Shown: positions 34,161-45,177 of the stretch, piece by piece
Layout of the letters: every line of letters starts with the position of its first letter
How positions within the stretch are numbered: position 1 is the stretch's first letter
DNA from: Takakia lepidozioides
Lineage: Eukaryota; Streptophyta; Takakiopsida; Takakiales; Takakiaceae
DNA length: 64,000 nt
NCBI GenBank assembly: GCA_030704615.1
Contig: CM060731.1
Location: 36,208,001-36,272,000 of the forward strand
Direction of reading: 5' to 3'
The notes under the pieces: generated by a model
Database searches by the model: none
Told to the model about the DNA's origin: nothing
Seen by the model: the letters and a program-made list of their open reading frames with translations, nothing else
Program-made: the position numbers and the translations under genes

Positions 34161-35048
34161 CTACAAATACAAAGTAATGAAAATAGTAAAAAGATGGAGG
34201 GGAAGAATAGAGGCCCAACCAAACAAGCTCAAAGTGCCTCGCTCTGCATGATGGTAAGGTGTAGGAGGTATATCTATGTCCAGAAACCTATTACTAACCT
34301 CATCCCAAGCTACAGTAGCTCGCTCTAACCAACCCTCCTCCTCTCTCTGCCAGGTAGAGACAAAGCAATACTCCCATATCTCCCGCTCACTGAACACTAA
34401 AGAAAATAAAGGTAGGGTCTGACAGTCTCTCAACTCGAAAGCTTTGAGACGGTTGTGAGTATCCTCATTGCGAATGATTGCATCTCCTTCAAGAAGAACA
34501 AACTTTTCATTGCTAATGAACCCCCGCTCGTGGTTGCCTCGTGTAGAGCGTGTCAGGCTGCAACCATGTCTGATTGCAAAAACTTGTGTAGCTCCTGCTC
34601 CTCTGCTCCAGTACACCACGGCCTTGTTGCTGAACACCTTGGTCCCCGGGGCTGTCTTTGGCTGTGTTCCAAGCCTAGCTTCCACCCACTTTGGTATTTC
34701 ACCTACAGCTGCAGAACTGTTTGCTCCAACAAAGTTCTTACTGTCCAAAGCAATATTGAGGCCCTCAACGCCAACTACAGCAGTTTGTTGTCTATTGCTA
34801 ATGCCTGACTCCCAATATGCAATCAACTCGTCCAACTGCTCTCCACTCAAATCAGTCTGAGTTCCTTGAGAAACATAAATCTTGTCCCCTTGTGTACACA
34901 GGCTAAGAGAAGAGACCTGCGTTTCAATTACGTCATCATTTCCCCCAGCCATACAAGGGGGACATCCCCAGATTTGTCTCTCATGTAGACCACAACAAAA
35001 TTGTGGATCTTTCATAGCACACTCACACTCACACTCAAAAAATTCCAT
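34161..35048 (-). CDS. Unknown 295-aa ORF, divergent to the amino-methyltransferase gene
   Basis: A long clean ORF beginning MEFFECECECAMKDPQFCCG and continuing IWGCPPCMAGG, a Cys-rich N-terminus (C-x-C-x-C, CC, C-x-x-C) that may bind metal. The middle has GTQTDLSGEQLDELIAYWES, and the C-terminal half is rich in Trp, Glu and Arg (REIWEYCFVSTWQREEE, WLERATVAWDEVSNRFLDID). The last ~25 residues are hydrophobic and may be read-through. I know no family for it. It is transcribed away from the gene at 35.3-37.3 kb, with about 230 bp between them that could be a shared promoter. It could be a gene of the same mobile unit. Confidence 0.45.
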   Translation of the reverse strand: MEFFECECECAMKDPQFCCGLHERQIWGCPPCMAGGNDDVIETQVSSLSLCTQGDKIYVSQGTQTDLSGEQLDELIAYWESGISNRQQTAVVGVEGLNIALDSKNFVGANSSAAVGEIPKWVEARLGTQPKTAPGTKVFSNKAVVYWSRGAGATQVFAIRHGCSLTRSTRGNHERGFISNEKFVLLEGDAIIRNEDTHNRLKAFELRDCQTLPLFSLVFSEREIWEYCFVSTWQREEEGWLERATVAWDEVSNRFLDIDIPPTPYHHAERGTLSLFGWASILPLHLFTIFITLYL

Positions 35049-35258
35049 AGATTTTTAGCAGAGTCCAAAAAACTAAAATCAGGTCTCGATAGATTTCCTC
35101 TTTCTACAGCTATCCCCTCAAAAACTGTGTCAAACGGAGCTCATATGATAAAGATATGGTCAAAGAGGCTCTGTAAATATAATATATGACCTTAAATAGA
35201 AACAAATACAAGGAAAAACTATTTTCAATTGATTTCCTTTGGTTCCCTGTTCCCACGT

Positions 35259-35283
35259 TTTTTTTTTTTTTTTTTTTTTTTTT
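35259..35283 (+). repeat. Poly(T) tract
   Basis: About 25 consecutive T between the two divergent genes. It could be the insertion tail of a minus-strand retroposed sequence or simple slippage. Confidence 0.7.
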
Positions 35284-35289
35284 CAAACA

Positions 35290-37254
35290 GGGAGCAGACC
35301 AGGCCTATGAGCTTGCTACGATCCAGCCCGCTTCTTACTCCAGTTCTTTGGATGGCTTATGGACAGGCGGCCTGCAATTGAAAGCTTCGTGGATAGTTGC
35401 TGGACTTGCACAACACATCTACCATATCGGAACCACAGCTTCACTTCACCACATTCAGCACAAACAGGAGCAGAGCAGGGCATACAAGAGCTTGGCCGTT
35501 GATTGCGACACCTTGGAGTATGTTGGTCAGACAGCACGTCATGTCGTCGTCTCCTGTTGCAGGGTAGTGGCCTTCTTCTCTCAGATGGCTGATTCAATGT
35601 ACGCCCGACTCTAAAGGTATATGGCACGGATCTCAGGCCTGGCGCTCCAAAGGGAGTGCATCTCTTGATTAAGAACTCCAAGACATGGGCAGCCTGGGAT
35701 TCCGCGGGCCTCTCCCATTTCTCTCACTTTTGGGAAATGGCTTCTGCTCTCCTGAATTCATGCCAGCCCTTTCAAGTAGAAGAGTGGCTGCTCTGAGCAC
35801 TATCTCTGGTAGCATACCCGATTCATGGGTTTCTCTTTGCTCTCATCCAGTCAATAGGTTATCGCTCCCAGTTTGGCATGGAGGTTCGTTGGGGCAATCA
35901 CCTTTCGCTTTTTATGCCGGATGATGTTTGAGGCTCATGTGAGGCACCACAACAGGTAGCAGTGCTGGACCTTGCCTTGATGTGTTTGACCCTCTTGCGC
36001 AAACCTCGGTACTCAACAACAGAATTACAACAAGCTGAAGCCCTCCGTATTGGCCAGGACATACACTCCCCAATTGAGGAGGTCTGAGTTGTACTTGCCA
36101 GAGATCCACTTAAGACCCGAGGGGATTTCCAAGCACACGAAGTAAAAGTGCACTCCCTCTTCACTATGAGTGGCTGTATAAACTTCCGAATACCAATACC
36201 CATTGTTTGATGTTTCATCTTCCTACTCTCATACAGATTATTAAACCATCCAGGTGCACTATTTTTGTGGAAATGGCACGTCTAACAGACCATGTTCTTC
36301 CACGCCCATGTCCTCACCAAGCAAGGAGGACTATTCAAACTGCGTGAGTCTGGCAAAGTTGTGGACCCCCTTGCAGACCCTGTTGAGTTGGATGCCATCT
36401 ACAACCACATTCCAGATGTCGCACTACCCATGCAAACTCCTCAACAAGCCTGGAGGGGTGCGCGAGACCGTAGTCCCGCCTTCATGCAAGTGTTGTTGGA
36501 GACATGCTCACCTCCTGGCTCCCGCATTTTGGATCACAGCTGGCACAGGTTTGCATTGGACTCCATTTTGTAATTAAAATCTTCTGAGCTGATTCATGAT
36601 CATTAACTGTTATCCGATATAATATCATCATTGCATGTTTTTTTCCTGCAGGTTCTACATTTATTGCTGCTCGCGAGTCTGGACGTCACGTATTTGGTCT
36701 TGAGGGGGACCAGACATTGTATGCAGCACGTCTCTCTGCACTTCAAAATACTCAACTTGTTTTGGTTTCATCTGTGGTAACTCCAACCATTCAACGTCCT
36801 GTGAGTTTGTTGGAACCCCCCGCTCCTAAGGTGGCGCGCAAGCTTGGTCTTCATCTCGGCAGTACTTCCTAGTGAGTATGTCTCGCCTCCATTCCCTTTG
36901 TTGCAATCTCTATATTATTTGCAAAGCAAACCATTCCCATTTGATTTGTTAACATAAGTATACATGTATGTGTGATGCAGTGATGGGATTGTGCGGACCA
37001 TCTACGATAGTCTACCCCAAAGTCCTCTTTCATCGTTTTATCTACCTTCGTATGCCGAGTCCCAAGCTTTGCATTCAATACATCAACAACGTGATGTAGG
37101 TCTTTCCAATGATATGTTGTTTGACCGAAGAGCAGCTATTGTTGGACAATCCGTGGATAGGTTGCGTAGAGTTGAGGCTTTCATGGATGTGTATGCCTCT
37201 GAATCACAGGCTTATGACACGGATGATGAAGTATCAGCTGATGATGTTATGTAG
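35290..37254 (+). pseudogene. Spliced gene with N6-adenine/N4-cytosine-type DNA methyltransferase motif
   Basis: Readable plus-strand exons. About 35575-36220 after CTGTTGCAG has LRPGAPKGVHLL, FGMEVRWGNHLSLFMPDD and TTELQQAEALRIGQDI, with three stops. 36289-36548 has VVDPLADPVELDAIYNH and RSPAFMQVLLETC. 36652-36871 has GSTFIAARESGRHVFGLEGD. 36981-37254 has an acidic tail ending DTDDEVSADDVM. Introns 36549-36651 and 36872-36980 have consensus ends (CAG|GTTTGC...CTGCAG and CTA|GTGAGT...ATGCAG) and correct phase. Across the first junction the frame gives ILD..., AGTG, STFIAA, GLEGD: the FxGxG-type SAM motif at the end of the domain, as in amino-methyltransferases with late motif I. A 1-nt slip just before AGTG (near 36535) breaks it. 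I do not see a clear DPPY motif IV. Confidence 0.6.
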
Positions 37255-37259
37255 GTAAT

Positions 37260-38275
37260 TAGAAATTACATATACAATACATTGTCCTCATTGTCAGTCC
37301 GAATTTTCTGATACATGTATTTCTCTCTAGTGTAAGGTAAAACAAATGGGGCAAATGACATGGTGTTGAAATCAGATTTCATGTTATCTTCCTGTCATTT
37401 GATTTATCTATGTAATAATTTGTACATAGATCTCTACTGCATTTCATAGATCCCTTTACCTTAATGCAAGTTCGACATGCACTTCAGCACTATCAAATTT
37501 CATCATTAGTAAGATCAACCCTTATATTGAAGAGGGATGATTTTTACCTTTCCTGTCTGAGTGTGTAGAGGGGTGGTATTGATGCAAGTATATTTCCAAG
37601 TGCCCGGGAAGAGAGAGGGGCAGGTCATGGTCTAGGCTGAGGGTCGACGGACACAAAGTCATACACTTGACGCACACACTTAACCATCCCACACTACGAT
37701 TGCACCGCCCCACCTGCTGCCACGCTACACCTGTTCAAGGCCCATGCTTCCCAATTCTGCTTTACGTGGGTACCCAATCCGGAGCTTGCTGCAGCCTGCA
37801 ACCTGCTCCTTTCGTGACACCTATCTGCAATTGATGACTGCTACTGGGTAAGTTTCAACTCATCAAATACAACAGGGCTCGTACATTCTAGACATTCGAA
37901 GGAGCTGCTACGTTCCCATTGAGTGCCTGGTATAAAGGCAAGGTAGGCTGAACCAACATAGAAAGCATGTCTGCTCCGAATCCCTCCATGTCCTCAAAGT
38001 TATGCTAAAACCATTCCAGCTCCAGTGTAACCTGCACAACGCCCCGACTTCGTGTTCCTATGCGTTGCTGCTGTGGCTGACGAGTTGGCAGATCACATGA
38101 ACAAAAATGCCAAAGCCTGAACACAGATAATCACTTCTATGTCTCCAACCAGCTTATCACAAACATAATCTACAAACCACTATAATTTTCTTCTCTCACT
38201 TTCAAAACAAAAACAACAAGTGCTAAAACTAAACTCACCTCTGGCACTCACAGATGCAAGCTGATCTCTCTCGAG
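37260..38275. other. Region between the methyltransferase-like gene and repeat B'
   Basis: On the minus strand directly after repeat B' there is a leader-like stretch with GTGAGT-type donors. A short ORF starts MEGFGADMLSMLVQ near 37970. This could be the 5' leader of the Gypsy element if B' is its 5' LTR. The primer-binding site is not recognisable (the sequence after the LTR end is CTCGAGAGAGATCAGC, not the usual initiator-Met complement). Confidence 0.35.
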
Positions 38276-38630
38276 TGATTGTAAGAACTAAACTCACATG
38301 TCTGATAACAGAGAAACACAAAACACAACACAATCACTCATTAAAATACGAGTCGAGCCAGGGGCACCCCAAGCTATGGGGACTCCACCCCACAACATCT
38401 TACTCTCCCTTCATAAGCACACTCCGATTCTAAGCGGTGAAGGAGCTCGGTCGTGCAGGCTCAACTCGAGAGAGATGAGCCGCACGACTGACGCTCTCGT
38501 GAAGATAAGATGGTTCAAGTGTCAAGCTAAACTTGATATCTGACTTAACACTTGAACTAAATCCAGGTGTTAAATACAAATAACTAGCTTTATTCTAGTT
38601 AGTTTCACACTGTGTTTATTTAACTTGACA
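38276..38630 (-). repeat. Repeat B' (355 bp), probable LTR core, right copy
   Basis: Full-length match to repeat B at 25682-26036. Its right side is not followed by repeat A but by AGGTGTTTATGTG, so if it is the 5' LTR of the methyltransferase element its U3 start has been lost or replaced. It ends only about 40 bp from the insertion site of the next Gypsy element. Confidence 0.65.
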
Positions 38631-38669
38631 AGGTGTTTATGTGAAGACCCTTGTAATTAAGATGGCTGC

Positions 38670-39320
38670 TGTCAAGGACGAGAATATGACTGAACACAAA
38701 CAAGAGATCAGACTAGAGGTACAAGATTAGATAAGAAGTCAAGGTCGGCGTGGCCGTATGCACGATGAGTAAATATGAATCAAGACGATCTTTATAAGAA
38801 TGAACAAGAGTACAAGATATTGGAACACGACTTGAATACTGGAATGCTTAAAACTGGACTGGAGTACCAAATACTGGAAACTGGGCTAGGGTACTGGGAA
38901 CTGGACTGAAGTACTGAAAACTGGAAACAAGAGTAGCTTGAACTGGTGTTGGCGAGACTGAAGAGTGTCCAGTCTCGCCTCTTACATATATTGGCTACTA
39001 AGAAGCTTCCTTAAGAAGCTTCCCCTTTGGAGGTTTCTTGCTGGAGAAGTTTCCAGATCAAACAAAGGTTTATTGATGGAGAAGTTTCTTTAAACAAATG
39101 AAGTATCTTGATGGAGAAGTTTCCTCCAAAAGAAGCTTCATGAGCATTTTTTCACGTTACTCTTGGTAATTTGGTAAACTCCCGGTAACTTGGTAAATAA
39201 TGGTAAATCATGGTAGATTATGATAAATCACAGTAACTCAAGGTAACTTCCGGTAACATGGTAACTTGATAACTTCTGGTATTTACTCCTGGTAAGTTCC
39301 TCTGGGCTATGTCCGTAACA
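38670..39320 (-). repeat. 3' LTR of the chromovirus
   Basis: 651 bp, bounded by TG...CA, flanked on the left by target duplication GCTGC and on the right by the purine tract. Contains tandem TGGTAAATCA-like units (39160-39290). Confidence 0.92.
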
Positions 39321-39869
39321 TCACCCCCTCCTCTAGCGCCGAGTTCTTTGAGGAGCAGTAAAATCTTGGACTTGCTTAGGGTTGGAGAAAATCCAAAATC
39401 CGGCGAATGGTACTTGCCAAGTATTCAGCTCTTCGTTCTTGACTCAAATGATTTATAGGTCCCTGCAACCATCGATAGTGTCCAACACCTTGAACTTGGG
39501 ACCACGCACTGATTTGAACATTCTGATTCTCGAAGCTGCCTTCAAACATGTTTTCGTTGCCCTCTGCGTCTGAAACCTCAACCTCCAACAGAATTATCAG
39601 ACTTCGAGTAGGCTCCACTTGCCGTCGTACGGGGTCTAGACGAGGAAGTACGCGTCGCATTGGTGGCCCATTGTCTCGAGAGCGTCGGTGTGATGTTGAA
39701 GGTTGTGAGAGTCGGAACGACTGATCTGGTAGCTGGGTAAACGACAACTCCAATGTATCTGGTTCCTATGACTCCATATTGCCAATACAAGATGTAAGAG
39801 TGCTGGAAGTGTAGCTATATACACTGATGTGTGGTGCTCCTCCCTCCTTAGCATGTATCAGGTACATTG

Positions 39870-41590
39870 AATGTGGAGTCTTCACCTTGAAGCTAACTTG
39901 GCTGACATCATCATTGTGACGTCTTATTGACGTGGAGCTCGGGGCTTAGCTGGATATCATTGATGAAACTCTTGGACTTTGTCAGATGCATTGGCGAGGT
40001 TGCATGAAGGTTCCCACGTTCGTTCGCTGATGTCGTAGCTTTTTCAATGTACAAAATACTCAAGACGTTCATACTTGATGCGAGAGTCTAAGACTTTGTC
40101 GACTTCATATTCAATTTCCTGATTGACTTCGATTGGTGGAGGAGGTACGGAGACTCTCCCTGAAATATTCGATGGATGATACAACTCCAATAATGAAACA
40201 TGAAAGACTTGATGGATGTGCATACTTCGTGGGAGTTCAAACCTAAAACTGACCGGATTTATTTGTCGAATAATTTTGAATGGTCCCAGGCATTGATAAT
40301 CCAACTTCCTTGATGGTCGCAAGGTTTGTATGTCCCGTCGAAGAAGCCACACACGATCTCCGACCTTGAACTAGGGTTGGAGTTGACGACGTTGATCTGC
40401 ATAGTCCTTGTATTATTTTTGAGCTTCTACGAGGTGGAATGTAAGCTCCTTGTGAATTATAGCAAGATGAGTAGCAAGGTTTACTGCAGCAAGGTTTCCA
40501 ACAGTCTTCATGTGGAAAGAGTTTGCTCGAGGATGATGACCATAATTGGAGAAAAATGGAGTTTGTTTGGTCAAAATATGTATAGTGTTGTTGTAGGCAA
40601 ACTCAGCCAATGACAGAAGGTCCGTCCAATTATCTTGGTGATAATTTATCGTACAACAAAGATATTGTTCCAAAATCTAGTTTACACGTTCGGTTTGACC
40701 ATCAGTCTGTGGATGATTAGCTGTAGAGATGTTGATCTTAGTATCCAATATGTGAAATAATCCCCTCCAGAAATTTGATATGAACTGTGGTCCTCGATCA
40801 GATACGATGTCCTTCGAGAGTCCATGAATGCGGTAGGTATTATTGAGGGAGAGTCTTGCAGTTTCCTTGCCGGTAACCGTCTTATTACATGGAATGAAAT
40901 ATGTCATCTTCGTAAACCGATCTACAATAACAAGGATTGAATCGGTGGTTTTGGAAATTGGAATGTCCGTAATAAAGTCCATAGACACGGACGACCATGG
41001 ACCCTTGGGAATGGGTAATGGTTGAAGAAGGCCGTAAGGTTGATGTCGTGGTCCCTTCGCTCTAGCACACGTGTCGCAAGATTTTATAAATTCTTTCACG
41101 AGTTTCCACATCTGTGGCCACCAATAGTCCCTGGATATCAATTCCATTATTTTGTTGAAGCCAAAATGTCCTGCAGCCGGAAGATCATGACATGTTTGAA
41201 GAATTCGAAGTCGTATAGGTCCTGGAGGTACATAGAGAAGTCCCTTGAAATAAAGTAAGCTATCTTTGAATTCGAAGTCGTTTGTAACATGTGGATTGTC
41301 TCGAGATCGATTTAGTTGACTTCGTAGTGTCGTGGCAAATTTATCGCTCTTCAGTGCTTCCTGGATCTCCTTTATGATCTCTACATCATCATAGGTGGAC
41401 ATGGATATCATATTCACTTGGAGATTTGCTGGTTTCAAGATGATGGATTTCTGTTGGTCAAAAGCTGCATCCCCTTCTTTTGGCGCAAGATACGATCGTC
41501 GAGAAAGAGCATCTGGTTTTCCTTGAAGATGTCCGGGACGGTATGTAATAACAAAATCAAACCTTGCTAGTGACATACTCCATCTTGCTT
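39870..41590 (-). pseudogene. Chromovirus integrase and chromodomain
   Basis: ORF 40677-41576 is intact for 299 residues: end of RNase H (GHLQGKPDALSRR), then the HHCC zinc domain (CHDLPAAGHFGFN, SCDTCARAK) and core (MDFITDIP, VSDRGPQF, NHPQTDGQTERVN). After stops the C-terminus continues: FAYNNTIH, VWLLRRDIQTLRPSRKLDYQ and PFKIIRQINPVSFRFELP. A chromodomain follows near 40050-40140 and on to about 39980: IEYEVDKVLDSRI, YFVH and, after a stop, RTWEP. In intact chromoviruses this domain targets integration to heterochromatin. Confidence 0.9.
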
Positions 41591-41594
41591 GACG

Positions 41595-43402
41595 TCAATT
41601 CAAAACACAAGCAGTCATAAAATACTCGAGGTTTTTGTGATCGGTATAGACTGTGACCTGATGTTTAGCTCCCTCCAATAGATGACGCCACTCCTCCAAA
41701 ACATCAATAATCGCTAGAAGTTCTTTGTCATGGATTTCATAATTGATCTCCGCAGTGGAAAATTTCCGAGAACGAAAAACCAACAGGGTGAAGTCGGCCA
41801 TCTGTAACATATTGAGAGAGTACCGCGCCAAGTGCAAAGTCCGATGCATCTGCTTCCAAAGAATGGTTTAGATTGGGTCTGCATGTCCAGTATTGGAGCC
41901 GTTGTGAATGCCCGCTTCAGCCTTTCAAATGTTTGGTCAGCCTTCTCGTCCCATACAAATTTGTCCTTCCCTGTGAGTCGTGTCAATGCCAAATGGTGCA
42001 GCAATTTTGGAGTAGTCCTTGATGAAGATTCTATAGAAATTTGCGAATCCTAGAAAACATTGTACATCTCGGACCGAAGTTGGTTTAATCCACTCGATGA
42101 TGGTTTGTATTTTCTTCCGATCCATAAAGACTCATTTGTCGGAAATCATGTAACCAAAAATTCGCTTCAGATTGGTGGAAAAGACATTTTTCCAACTTGG
42201 CATATAGTCATTTTTCCCTCAATTTATCGAGGACAAGGCGTACATGACGACCATGTTCTTCTTCATTATGTGAAAATATCAAAATGTCGTCCAAATAGAT
42301 GACTACAAAGTCATCTAAAAATTCTCGAAAGATGTCATTCATCATGTGTTGAAAAATTGCTGGAGCATTTGTAATACCGGAAGGCATAACACTGTATTCG
42401 AAATGTCCATACCTTGTGTGAAAAACAGTCTTCCATTTGTCTTTTTTTTTAATTCGTACAAGATTGTAAGCTCATCTCAAGTCGATCTTTGTGAAAAATT
42501 TGCTCGTCCAAGTTGTTCGAGGAGTCCGAAAAATCAGTGGTAGTGGGTAACGATTTTTTATAGTGACTTTGTTGATAGTCCACACACATGCATAACGATC
42601 TGTCTTTCTTCTTCACAAATAAGATAGATGCTCCCGCGGGTGATTTCGAATGTCGAATGAAATTCTTTGACAAATTTTTATCAATGTATTCGCGTAAAGC
42701 AGCCAGCTCCGTCGAGAGAAATTGCAGATCGGGTCAAATGGTGGTTGAGCTCCTCTTGCAACTCAATTGACACAATCATAAGGTCGAGCGATGTCATGTT
42801 CTGGCAACATGTCTGCATTTTTCTTCTCGAAGACATCACTTGAAATCTTGATATTGGTGAGAATGTGACAACTACATCCCCACAAAACCTTGGGTCACGT
42901 TCTGGTTTTGATCGGCGTCGCATAAAAATGTAAATGTCGCGTCTTTCTTCGTAGTCTCATGAAGGCTTAGCTCAAGAAAGAAACAGGGGTTGAAACTAAT
43001 TTGGTACTTTTGCATTTTTGTCTTGCCGAAATTTTCGTAATCGCAGTCGATGTCAGGATTATGGAAGTACAAACCAGGGAAGTCCAACTTGACGTTTACA
43101 ACAATTTGTTAGAGACTGCATGACAAAGGACACCAAACAACAACTGTGATGCTTGATTTTTAAGCTTCACTTAAAGCCACAGGTCGAGTTTGCCTGGCAA
43201 AGCACATATTTCCTGATGCTAACGGTCGTCCATCGATGATTTCAATAGAGGACGAGATTTGAGATTTTTTCTTACGAGCATTAAATTGTGTTGCTTCGCA
43301 CAAGTCTTTGTCAATAAAACACGCTGAGATGTCCGAGTCCAAAGTGCTTCTACGGAGATATATTGATTTTGCATCATGATCTTTACTGGAACTGTGAAAC
43401 AA
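41595..43402 (-). pseudogene. Chromovirus protease, reverse transcriptase and RNase H
   Basis: The protease region has STLDSDISACFID, where the usual DSG is DSD, so catalysis would be lost. [19 protein letters not shown] (near 42640), [18 protein letters not shown] and [11 protein letters not shown] (near 42290). RNase [16 protein letters not shown] (near 41830), [20 protein letters not shown] and [11 protein letters not shown] (near 41640). Frames switch repeatedly. Confidence 0.85.
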
Positions 43403-44444
43403 GGTTAGGGTCTGGAGGTAGAAAGAGACATTTTTTGGTGGAGGGAATTTGGGGTGTCCAGCCGCATGGGATCCCTACTATGACTGGAGATCTTCGGTTT
43501 TCGATCTCCTCGCGTATCGAAACATTGAGTTGTGCCCGAGCTTTGAATCTTTTCTTGTTGGGGCAGTTTAATGCTATGTGATCATCTTCTCCGCAATAAA
43601 AAGCATAATCCATTCGAAACGTCCTCATCTTTGTTTTTCTTGTGGCGTCAATGGCTTGAATCGGACAGCATCAATCTGCATAGGATCATTACGGATGTCT
43701 GAGGGAGTTGTGTTTGGGCCGACCGTAGCAGCAGCATCGGCATGGTGCGTCGTCGACCATCCAGATCGCTTCTCTTGACGTCTTTCGAACAACCGATTAT
43801 CGCATGCAATGACTTGGGTGATAAATTCGCTCAGTGTACTCACGTTTGGCATTGTCAACAACAAATATTTTACATCATCTTTTAGGCCACATCGAAACTG
43901 ACTAATGAGACTCTTCTCATTTCAGTCTATAAACTGACTAATGAGGACTCTGCTCATTTCAGTCGAGGTCGCACGTAAGTTGTTGAAATTCGGCCCCAGC
44001 ATAAACGGAGCTGGATGTGCTCCTTGTCGAAGATTCGCAATTTTTGTCTCTGCAGCTCTCTCTCTCTCTATCATTCTCTCCAAAAGTTGCAGTGAACTCG
44101 GACATGAACGCTTCAAAATTGTATAGTAAATACGAATTTTTCTCTAATAGCGGTGCAAACCAAGATAGGGTAGTGCCGAATAGAATGGTGCCCACAAATC
44201 CCACTTGAAACCCTTCATCAGGGTAGCGTTGTGGATGTAGTCGTAGGAACAATCGTACTTGTTGAACAAAAACGCGAAATCTTGATCTCGTCCTATCAAA
44301 TTTTTCGGGTATGCTGACCTTTGGTTCCCTTGTAATCTGTTGAAGATTTGGAAGAACCGTTGCAGTAAGATTTGTTGTAGTAGGGACTCGTAAGGTTGAG
44401 GATCCATTGTTTGACTCCTTCAACTCTGAAATTTGTTGTTGCAA
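43383..44444 (-). pseudogene. Chromovirus Gag with zinc knuckle
   Basis: EKFDRTRSRFRVFVQQVRLF and LRLHPQRYPDEGFQVGFVG (43959-44444) are the Gag core of this chromovirus type. The frame shifts near 44090 and is picked up at 43864 (LSEFITQVIACDNRLFERRQ). The knuckle reads YAFYCGEDDHIALNCPNKKR (near 43600), with its first Cys changed to Tyr. Confidence 0.85.
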
Positions 44445-44611
44445 ATTGTTGATAATGTTGCCAAGATCTTAAGACTGATCAGCTTGTAGTTGGGCAGTAG
44501 AGACACGAAGTTCTTATATCTAGAGCTGAAGATTCTGCAATGTGACGACCATTTCCGCAAATGTGCCTTCCATCTTAAATAACTAAGAAACAAACTTTAG
44601 TCTCGTCAAAC

Positions 44612-45177
44612 TGTCAAGGACGAGAACATGACTGAACACAAACAAGAGATCAGACTAGAGGTACAAGACTAGACAAGAAGTCAAGGTCGGCGTGGCCATA
44701 TGCACGATGAGTAAATATGAATCAAGATGATATTTATAACAATGAACAAGAATACAAGATATTGGAACACGACTTGAAAACTGGAATGCTGGAAACTGGA
44801 CTGGAGTACCAAATACTAGAAATTGGGCTAGGGTACTGGGAACTGGATTGGAGTACTGGAAACTGGAAACAAGAGTAGCTTGAACTGGTGTTGGCGAGAC
44901 TGAAGAGTGTCCAGTCTCGCCTCCTATATATACTGGTTACTAAGAAGCTTCCCCTTTAGAGGTTTCTTGCTGGAGAAGTTTCCAAGATTAAACAAATGTT
45001 TCTTGATGGAGAAGCTTCCTTAAACAAAGGAGGTATCTTGATGGAGAAGTTTCCTCCAAATGAAGCTTCCTGAGCAGTTTCCCAAGTTACTCTTGGTAAA
45101 TTGGTAAACTCCCGATAACTTGGTAAATAATGGTAAATAATGGTAGATCATGGTAAATCACGGCAAGTCATGGTAAC
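44612..45177 (-). repeat. 5' LTR of the chromovirus, first part
   Basis: Matches 38670-39230. Interrupted after ATGGTAAC (45170-45177) by the hAT element; the remaining 73 bp lie at 48622-48694. Confidence 0.92.
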
